Assembly: GCA_034931985.1 (NCBI GenBank)
Contig: JAYGHB010000002.1
Location: forward strand, 62,001 to 126,000
Length of the DNA stretch: 64,000 nucleotides
Reading direction: 5' to 3'
Source: Halotia wernerae
Lineage (GTDB): Bacteria; Cyanobacteriota; Cyanobacteriia; Cyanobacteriales; Nostocaceae
Below the pieces are notes generated by a model, which did no database searches, was not told where the DNA came from, and worked only from the letters and a program-made list of their open reading frames with translations. Positions 58,451 to 64,000 of the stretch are shown piece by piece (the stretch's first letter is position 1; every line of letters begins with the position of its first letter). The translations under genes were made by a program, and so were the position numbers.

Positions 58451-58786
58451 TCAGGCCGCGGTCTCGAACAACGCGCGGCCCTTGTCGGTGATCTTGCAAA
58501 CGAGCCAATCGGGCTTCAGCGGGTTCGAATACCAGGGCTCGCACCAGCCGTTTTCGAGGCAGGATTTGACCGTGCGCGGATCGATCTTCTGACCGTCGTG
58601 CATGAACAGCGGCAGTTTGCCGCCGGCTTGGTCGAGGGCGCGCGCGAGCCATGCGCGTTGCAGCGCCGTCGGCTCGCCGGGGGCGGGGGGCAGGCCTTTG
58701 GGCTTTTCGGCGGCGCGCGGCGGGGGCGGCGGCTCGTCGAAACCCGACACGCGGCGCACCGGAAACGGAATGGGTTGTGCGGACAT
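58451..58786 (-). CDS. Small hypothetical protein, winged-helix-like C-terminus
   Basis: A 111-residue protein. The first 40 residues are Pro-rich (FDEPPPPPRAAEKPKGLPPAPGEP). The rest resembles a small winged helix: LQRAWLARAL, RTVKSCLENGWCEPW and KITDKGRALFE. Two Cys residues lie in the recognition region. It precedes the MFS gene by one base and may regulate it; this is inference. No name can be given. Confidence 0.65.
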   Translation of the reverse strand: MSAQPIPFPVRRVSGFDEPPPPPRAAEKPKGLPPAPGEPTALQRAWLARALDQAGGKLPLFMHDGQKIDPRTVKSCLENGWCEPWYSNPLKPDWLVCKITDKGRALFETAA

Positions 58787-59044
58787 TGATGCTGAGGACT
58801 TTTATCTTTTGTGGCGGGGGGAAACGGGAAGCGGCAGTTTATCCCGAGCGCGTCCCAAGCACCAAGAGCAGCGCATTCGTCGTGAGATTTCAGCCTGTTG
58901 TATGTCGCGGGCGATGGCCGCGCGGGGCGGCGTCGCGCGCCGCGATACGGCGCTTCGGGAACCTTAAGCCAGCGTTCAGGCGGCGGGCGCAATCTCCCGT
59001 CGAAACGCGCAAACGGGCGCGATTTCGCATAGAGGAAGTTTCAT

Positions 59045-59479
59045 ATGGCCGCAAAGAAATCGAATGGCCGCCGGAAGAGTGCGGATCGCGTCGCGGCCCG
59101 CCGTTCGACCCCCGTCGACGTGCAGGTCGGCCGCAACGTGCGCAAGCGGCGCATCGAATTGGGCTTGTCGCAGACCGAGCTCGCGCAAGCCTGCGGCATC
59201 ACGTTCCAGCAAATCCAGAAATACGAAAACGGCGCCAACCGCGTTTCGGCGTCGCGTCTTTGGCAGTTCTCGGCGGTCCTCGGCTTGCCGGTGGGCGAGT
59301 TCTTCGAAGGCCTGGGCAAGCCCAAGGTCGCTTTCGCTGCCCCGATCCCCGACGCCGCCGAGCGCAAGCTCGACGACGAAACCGCGAAGCTCGCGCGCCG
59401 TTTGGCCGCGATCCGCGACGTCCGTCTGCGCCAGCGCATCAAAACGATGCTCTCCGCGATGGCCGATGGGCAGCACTAG
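59045..59479 (+). CDS. XRE-family helix-turn-helix regulator
   Basis: A 144-residue regulator. A basic N-terminal tail (AAKKSNGRRKSADRVAARR) precedes the XRE domain (residues 27-85; RRIELGLSQTELAQACGITFQQIQKYENGANRVSASRL), with a C-terminal extension to 140. Similar proteins are common in Alphaproteobacteria and act as repressors of stress or symbiosis-related genes. About 260 bases upstream are free of genes and should hold its promoter. It overlaps the next gene by 14 bases. Confidence 0.9.
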   Translation: MAAKKSNGRRKSADRVAARRSTPVDVQVGRNVRKRRIELGLSQTELAQACGITFQQIQKYENGANRVSASRLWQFSAVLGLPVGEFFEGLGKPKVAFAAPIPDAAERKLDDETAKLARRLAAIRDVRLRQRIKTMLSAMADGQH

Positions 59480-59759
59480 ATATATTCCGCGCGCCGTATC
59501 GGCTGCCGGGGCGAAGCGGCGGCTCGACGATATCGTCGAGCCGCGTTTCGTTCGGATCGGCCCGCGGCGTACCGCATTGCGCCTCGAGCCCGTCTTCTGG
59601 GCGGCGCTGGAGGCGATCGCGGATGAGCGCGGCCAAGCGGTCGAAGAATTGTTGCGGGACATTGTGCCGCCGCCGCCGCCGCGCAATCTGACGTCGCGCG
59701 TGCGCGTCGCGATTCTGGCGCAATACTGGTCCGCGAACGGCAATCCGCGTCTTGCTTAG
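59466..59759 (+). CDS. Ribbon-helix-helix domain protein
   Basis: A 97-residue protein. Residues 35-66 (RTALRLEPVFWAALEAIADERGQAVEELLRDI) show the short strand plus two helices of a ribbon-helix-helix fold, related to the small RHH_4-type proteins. The C-terminus (RNLTSRVRVAILAQYW) is also conserved-looking. It overlaps the XRE gene by 14 bases, so the two DNA-binding proteins are translated together and may act on the same promoter. Confidence 0.78.
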   Translation: MGSTRYIPRAVSAAGAKRRLDDIVEPRFVRIGPRRTALRLEPVFWAALEAIADERGQAVEELLRDIVPPPPPRNLTSRVRVAILAQYWSANGNPRLA

Positions 59760-59790
59760 ACGAGACGGCGCGCGCAAAATACGCGCCGTC

Positions 59791-61014
59791 ATGTCGCCCC
59801 CTTCCGTTCCCGGTTCGCCCGCGCTCGCGCGGGGCTTCTCCAATGTCGGCCATGCGTATTCGCATTTGCTGACGATGCTCTATCCCACCGTCGTGCTGGC
59901 GCTGGAACGCAGCTGGGGGCTGAGCTACGGCGATTTGATCGTGCTGATGCTGGCGGGGCAAATTCTGTTCGGCGCCGCCGCTTTACCGGCGGGCTGGCTC
60001 GGCGATCGCTGGTCGGCCGTGGGCATGATGACGATTTTCTTCATCGGCACCGGTGCCGCGACGATCGCGACCGGTTTGGCGCGCACGCCGATCGAAGTCG
60101 CGCTCGGCCTTGCGGCGATCGGCTTGTTCGCGTCGATCTACCATCCGGTCGGCATGGCGTGGCTGATCCGCATGGCCGAAAATCGCGGTCAGGCGCTGGG
60201 GGCGAACGGCATTTACGGTTCGGTCGGCATCGCGCTCGCGCCCTTGGTTGCCGCCGCCCTTACGGATGCGATTTCGTGGCGCGCGGCGTTCATCGTGCCG
60301 GGCATCACCGCCGTGTTGTTCGGCTTCGGGCTGTGGGCCGCTTGGCGCCTGGGCAAAGTCGCCGACGTCGAAGTCGACGCCAAGCCGGTGCCCGAGCCCA
60401 GCAAAGGCGATGCGGTGCGCGCCTTTTTCATTCTGTCGATCACGATGACCTGCGTGGGCTTCGTCGGCTCCACACTCAGCGTCATTCTGCCCAAGCTGTT
60501 CGAGCAGCGTTTGACGGGGCTTGGCGACGGCGTGCTGGGCACGGGCGCCATGGTGGCGTTGGTCTATCTCTTCGCCTCGACCGGGCAGTTGATCGGCGGG
60601 CGCTTGGCCGACCGCTTCGCGATGAAGCGCGTCTATCTCTCGTGCTATCTGATCGTCACGCCGTGCTTGCTGCTCGCGGCCTATACCGAATCCTGGCTGC
60701 TGCTCGCGGTGGCGCTGGCGACCGTCTATCTCAACACCGCGTCGCTGCCGTCCGAAAACGCGATGCTGGCGCATTTCACGCCCGCCGGATGGCGCGCGAC
60801 CGCCTATGGCGCGAAGTTCGTTCTCGCCCTGGGTGTGGCGGCCCTCGCCGTGCCGGTGGCGGGTTGGGTGCAAGACACGTACGGCGATTTCTTCTGGCTC
60901 TTCGTGTTCATGACCGTGGCTGCCGGGCTGGTTTTGTTGTTCGGGGTGTTGCTGCCCGACGACAAGAAATCCCCGCGCGTCGAGCCCAAACTCGCCGCGC
61001 AACCCGCCGAGTAA
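59791..61014 (+). CDS. MFS transporter (fosmidomycin-resistance-like)
   Basis: A 407-residue permease with about twelve hydrophobic segments. The N-terminus HAYSHLLTMLYPTVVLALER and the loop AGWLGDRWSAVGMM are typical of the Fsr-like group of drug or metabolite exporters. A YHPVGMAWLIRMAE motif follows. The ATG at 59791 gives a normal N-terminus. An inverted repeat directly after the stop codon probably terminates transcription. Confidence 0.88.
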   Translation: MSPPSVPGSPALARGFSNVGHAYSHLLTMLYPTVVLALERSWGLSYGDLIVLMLAGQILFGAAALPAGWLGDRWSAVGMMTIFFIGTGAATIATGLARTPIEVALGLAAIGLFASIYHPVGMAWLIRMAENRGQALGANGIYGSVGIALAPLVAAALTDAISWRAAFIVPGITAVLFGFGLWAAWRLGKVADVEVDAKPVPEPSKGDAVRAFFILSITMTCVGFVGSTLSVILPKLFEQRLTGLGDGVLGTGAMVALVYLFASTGQLIGGRLADRFAMKRVYLSCYLIVTPCLLLAAYTESWLLLAVALATVYLNTASLPSENAMLAHFTPAGWRATAYGAKFVLALGVAALAVPVAGWVQDTYGDFFWLFVFMTVAAGLVLLFGVLLPDDKKSPRVEPKLAAQPAE

Positions 61015-61020
61015 AAGTGC

Positions 61021-61057
61021 GCGGCCTCACCCTGAGCTTGTCGAAGGGCGAGGCCGC
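61021..61057. terminator. Bidirectional terminator-like inverted repeat, CCTGAGCTTGTCGAAGG-core copy 2
   Basis: GCGGCCTC (61021-61028) pairs with GAGGCCGC (61050-61057), then after one mismatch CCCT pairs with AGGG around GAGCTTGTCGA. Short T-runs follow on the minus strand and an AAAATTCG stretch on the plus strand. It lies in the 54-base gap between convergent genes. The core matches the repeat at 55421-55445 and is of a type widespread between genes of Alphaproteobacteria. Confidence 0.8.
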
Positions 61058-61068
61058 GTAAAATTCGT

Positions 61069-61635
61069 TTAGCGCAGCGGTTTCTTCGCGCGCAGCACGA
61101 TCGCGATCTGGCCGCAGACATTGTTGAAATGGCGGATCGCGTCGTCGATCGCCGCACGGTCGACTTCGCCGGCGGCAAGGCGCTTGTGCCATTCGGGCGT
61201 GAGCTGGAAATCGACCTTTTCGATCGCGAAATCGACGTCGAGTTGAAGGCCGAGCGGCGTGTTCGCCGCACCGGTCTTCGCCCATTCGCGGTTCAGCGCG
61301 CGGTCGAACAGCGCTAGCCCATCGGGCGTGATCGCGCGCACATGCGTGGGATCGTTGAGGAAGGCGTCGGAGCGGGGGTGGGGCACCACGATCTCGATCC
61401 GCGCTTCGGGGGCCGCGACGCGCCACAACTCGCGGATCATGCCGAGATAGCCGTCGGTGGTGGCGCCCAGATGTTCGAGCGCGTGGATCAGCGCCACATC
61501 GGTGACGGTTGAATCCGCCCACGGCCACGGCGTACGCTCGAGGTCGACGACCTGATCGGGCGCGCAGCCGGCGAATTTATCGACATTCACCCAGCCGGCG
61601 CGCTTGGCGTTGCCGCAACCGAGATTGAGTTTCAT
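61069..61635 (-). CDS. Small class I SAM-dependent methyltransferase-like protein
   Basis: A 188-residue protein with SAM motif I LNLGCGN (residues 3-9), an acidic residue ending strand 2 (NVDKF), and post-motif VALIHALEHL with the His typical of LxHxxEH methyltransferases. The substrate is unknown. It overlaps the MetY gene by four bases (ATGA), suggesting a link to sulfur/homocysteine or AdoMet metabolism. It ends at the inverted repeat. Confidence 0.8.
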   Translation of the reverse strand: MKLNLGCGNAKRAGWVNVDKFAGCAPDQVVDLERTPWPWADSTVTDVALIHALEHLGATTDGYLGMIRELWRVAAPEARIEIVVPHPRSDAFLNDPTHVRAITPDGLALFDRALNREWAKTGAANTPLGLQLDVDFAIEKVDFQLTPEWHKRLAAGEVDRAAIDDAIRHFNNVCGQIAIVLRAKKPLR

Positions 61636-62936
61636 GTCGCGGCCAGCGCGGTGTCGAGATCGCGGATCAGATCGTCCACGTTCTCGATGCCGATCGACAG
61701 GCGGATGACGTCGGGCCCGGCGCCGGCGCGTGTCCGCTGATCCTCGGTCAATTGGCGATGGGTGGTGGACGCCGGATGGATGATGAGCGAGCGCGTGTCG
61801 CCGATATTGGCGAGATGGCTGAACAACTCGACCGTCTCGACGACCTTCATGCCCGCTTCGTACCCGCCTTTGACGCCGAAGGTGAAGACCGAACCGGGGC
61901 CCTTGGGCAGGTACTTTTGGGCGAGTGCATGATAGGGGCTCGACTTCAATCCGGCATAGGAAACCCACGCGACTTTCGGATGCGCGGCCAGGAACTCCGC
62001 CACCGCTTGCGCGTTCGCGACATGGGCGGCCATGCGCAGATGCAGCGTCTCGATGCCGGAGATGGTGAGATACGCGTTGAGCGGGGCCATCGTGGGCCCG
62101 AGATCGCGCAAGCCCACGGCGCGCGTCTTCATCGTGTAGCCGAAATCGCCGAAGGTCTCGGCGAATTTCAAACCGTGATAGGCGGGATCGGCTTCGGTCA
62201 TCGAGGGGAATTTGCCCGACGCGAACCAATCGAACTTCCCGCTTTCGACGACCGCGCCGCCCATCGCGTTGCCATGGCCCGACAGGAACTTGGTCGTCGA
62301 GTGCAGGATGATGTCCGCGCCCCAATCGAAGGGCTTGCACAGGAACGGCGTCGCCAGCGTGTTGTCGACCATCAGCGGGATCTTCGCCTTGCGCGCGACT
62401 TGCGCGACCGCTTCCAGATCGACGATCACGCCGCCTGGATTGGCGAGCAATTCGCAGAAAATCGCTTTGGTGTTCGGGCCGATCGCCGCTTCGAAATTTT
62501 TCGGATCCGACGGATCGACGAAATCCACGCCCCAGCCGAATTTCTTGAAGGCGTGGGTGAACTGCGTGACCGAGCCGCCATAGAGATTGCGGCTGGCGAC
62601 GAAGCGGTCGCCGGGTTCCATCAGCGAGAAGAAGGCGAGCAACTGCGCCGCGTGGCCCGAACTCGTGCACACCGTGCCGCGCCCGCCTTCGAGACTGGCG
62701 ATGCGTTCCTCCAGCACCGCGACGGTCGGGTTCGTCAGCCGCGAATAGATATAGCCGAAGGTCTGGAGGTTGAAGAGCGAGGCGGCGTGGTCCGCATCCT
62801 CGAACACATAGGCCGTCGTCTGATGGATCGGCGTCGAGCGCGCGCCCGTCGTCGGGTCTGGCGTGGCACCGGCATGCACGGCACGCGTGGCGAAACCGAA
62901 TTTTTCGCGTGGAGTGCGGGTGCGTTCGTCGGGCAT
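61632..62936 (-). CDS. metY: O-acetylhomoserine sulfhydrylase (aminocarboxypropyltransferase)
   Basis: A 434-residue PLP enzyme of the Cys/Met metabolism family. Lys216 in HSTTKFLSGHG forms the Schiff base. Other hallmarks are YIYSRLTNPT, SSGHAAQ and DNTLATPFLCKP. The length of about 430 and the GGAVVESGKFDW insert fit MetY, which makes homocysteine from O-acetylhomoserine and sulfide, rather than the shorter MetB. It precedes the methyltransferase gene with a four-base overlap. Confidence 0.93.
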   Translation of the reverse strand: MPDERTRTPREKFGFATRAVHAGATPDPTTGARSTPIHQTTAYVFEDADHAASLFNLQTFGYIYSRLTNPTVAVLEERIASLEGGRGTVCTSSGHAAQLLAFFSLMEPGDRFVASRNLYGGSVTQFTHAFKKFGWGVDFVDPSDPKNFEAAIGPNTKAIFCELLANPGGVIVDLEAVAQVARKAKIPLMVDNTLATPFLCKPFDWGADIILHSTTKFLSGHGNAMGGAVVESGKFDWFASGKFPSMTEADPAYHGLKFAETFGDFGYTMKTRAVGLRDLGPTMAPLNAYLTISGIETLHLRMAAHVANAQAVAEFLAAHPKVAWVSYAGLKSSPYHALAQKYLPKGPGSVFTFGVKGGYEAGMKVVETVELFSHLANIGDTRSLIIHPASTTHRQLTEDQRTRAGAGPDVIRLSIGIENVDDLIRDLDTALAAT

Positions 62937-63001
62937 GTTGGTTTCTCCCAGGAGTCGGCGGCATGTTGCATCGCGGGCCCGGGGAAGGGAAGTTTCTCGT
63001 C

Positions 63002-64000
63002 ATGCGCGAATGGCGGTTGGTGGTCTGGCTTTCGCTCGCCCAGATGATTTCCTGGGGGACGCTGTTCTACGGCTTCGCGGTGATCGTGGGGCCGATGGAG
63101 CGCGAGCTGGGCTGGTCGAAAACCGAAATCTACGCCGCCGCGTCGCTCGGGCTGATGGTGTCGGGGCTCGTGGCGTTGCCCGTTGGCGCGTGGATGGACC
63201 GGCACGGCGGCTTGCTGTCGATGACCGGCGGCTCGATCGCCGGCGGCTTGCTGATGATCGCCTGGGCGTTCGTGCAAACGCCCGCGCAGTTCTACGCGAT
63301 CTGGATTTGCATGGGCGCCGTGCTGGCGTGCGTCCTTTATTCGCCCGGCTTCGCGGTGGTCGCGGCGAATGTGCGCGACTGGAAACGCGGCATTTTGATC
63401 ATGACGTTCCTGGGCGGGCTCGCCAGCACGGCGTTCATTCCGCTCGGCCACTACATCAACGACCTTCTCGGCTGGCGCATGACGGCGATGATCTGGGGGG
63501 GCGTCAATCTCACCGTTTGCGTCGCGATCCATCTCTATTGGCTGCGGGGCACGCGCGCGAAGGGCGAAGCCGCGGCGCAAGCCGATGCGGGCGCCTCGGA
63601 ATCCGCGCTCAAACTCGCGATGCGCCGACCTTCCTTCTGGGGGCTCGGCTTCGTCTATTTCGTCTATAATTTTTCGGTCAACGCGATCACATTCCACCTG
63701 ATCGGTTTGCTGGGCGAGCGCGGCGTCGATCCCAATACGATCGTGCTCGTCTGGGCTGCGATCGGGCCGATGCAGGTCGCCGGCCGGATGAGCCTGTTCG
63801 TCTTCGGATCGCAGATCAACGCGCGGCTTGTCGCGCGCGTGGCGATGGCGGGGTTGCTGATCGGCATGGCGATGTTGACGTCGGGGGCCGCCACGCTTGC
63901 CCCGCTGCTGATGTTCGCGTTCTTTCATGGCGCCGGGAACGGCTTGATGACGATCGTCAAAGGTACGATCGCGCCCGATATTTTCGGGCCGCGCGCCTAT
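63002..64000 (+). CDS. MFS transporter, 3' end beyond the window
   Basis: An open reading frame of 333 codons runs to the window edge without a stop. Nine or more hydrophobic segments are visible, with SLAQMISWGTLFYGFAVIVGPMERELGW at the N-terminus and an inner loop ALPVGAWMDRHGG (about 58-70). This is the oxalate/formate antiporter-like or monocarboxylate-transporter-like branch of MFS. Substrate unknown. It is divergent from metY with 65 bases between. Confidence 0.85.
   Translation, partial: MREWRLVVWLSLAQMISWGTLFYGFAVIVGPMERELGWSKTEIYAAASLGLMVSGLVALPVGAWMDRHGGLLSMTGGSIAGGLLMIAWAFVQTPAQFYAIWICMGAVLACVLYSPGFAVVAANVRDWKRGILIMTFLGGLASTAFIPLGHYINDLLGWRMTAMIWGGVNLTVCVAIHLYWLRGTRAKGEAAAQADAGASESALKLAMRRPSFWGLGFVYFVYNFSVNAITFHLIGLLGERGVDPNTIVLVWAAIGPMQVAGRMSLFVFGSQINARLVARVAMAGLLIGMAMLTSGAATLAPLLMFAFFHGAGNGLMTIVKGTIAPDIFGPRAY

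Noticed and set aside
58602..58967. Plus-strand frame between the small winged-helix-like gene and the XRE gene
   Set aside because: It mostly overlaps the minus-strand gene at 58451-58786 and shows no ribosome site or domain; the remaining part of the gap is best read as promoter.
60159..61061. Plus-strand frame ending in a Leu-Ser-Leu-Ser-Lys-Gly tail
   Set aside because: It is a shadow of the MFS gene that reads into the intergenic palindrome; the tail is translated repeat, not protein.
1..64000. CRISPR arrays, tRNA or rRNA genes, insertion sequences or prophage
   Set aside because: No regular short repeats, cloverleaf-type sequences, transposase or integrase motifs were found on reading both strands; short RNAs could still be missed without a covariance search.

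Overview
The window is 64 kb of dense, GC-rich chromosomal DNA with alphaproteobacterial character. Supporting signs are a CheA-CheW-CheR-CheB-CheY operon with alphaproteobacterial gene content, FixJ-type and MASE1 signalling proteins, a 4,5-extradiol (LigAB/GalA) aromatic pathway, many Liv-type and taurine-like ABC transporters, and very frequent ATGA stop/start overlaps. A free-living, motile soil or rhizosphere member of the Rhodospirillales or a relative fits best. The genus cannot be named from the sequence alone. No rRNA, tRNA, CRISPR array, integrase or transposase was seen.

Layout. 0-1.6 kb: end of a GH15 glycosidase overlapping trehalose-6-phosphate synthase (otsA). 1.7-9.0 kb: a chemotaxis operon (STAS protein, cheA, cheW, cheR, cheB, cheY, mcp). 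9.1-12.0 kb: vanA, an FCD-type GntR regulator and vanB, behind GTATAC-centred operator candidates. 12.0-19.6 kb (minus): an apparent nine-gene operon of hydrolase, ligA, ligB, a five-gene Liv-type ABC transporter and a core MetE-like methyltransferase. 19.7-27.0 kb (plus): LysR regulator, galB, galC/ligK, a DUF1932 dehydrogenase, fused gallate dioxygenase galA, and a two-subunit molybdenum hydroxylase. Together 9-27 kb reads as a funnel for methoxylated lignin-type aromatics (vanillate or syringate to protocatechuate or gallate, then extradiol cleavage to pyruvate and oxaloacetate).

27-31 kb: a YcbK-like protein, a MASE1 histidine kinase/FixJ-type regulator pair and a cysteine-free Rrf2 regulator. 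31-40 kb: an Asp/Glu-racemase-like and SDR pair, a second racemase-like gene with a ribokinase-family kinase, and an IclR-headed operon (cupin, ABC transporter, DapA-like aldolase/lyase, alpha/beta-barrel protein). 40-46 kb (minus): a compact operon of substrate-binding protein, two tandem Rieske oxygenases, permease, creatininase-family amidohydrolase and ATPase, divergent from an FAD-linked oxidase. This looks like an uncharacterised catabolic system.

47-55 kb: SelO protein AMPylase; a membrane protein coupled to a 671-residue pseudokinase whose catalytic Asp is lost; a pentapeptide-repeat lipocalin-unrelated secreted protein; and a PAS/HisKA/REC/REC/HPt hybrid kinase with a CheY-like partner. 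55-64 kb: small and secreted proteins, three MFS transporters (the last truncated by the window end), an XRE plus ribbon-helix-helix pair, and MetY coupled to a small methyltransferase. Two inverted repeats built on a CCTTCGACAAG-type core sit at convergent gene junctions and probably act as bidirectional terminators. No gene-free stretch exceeds 300 bases; the longest, about 260 bases at 58787-59044, holds only the presumed promoter of the XRE gene.
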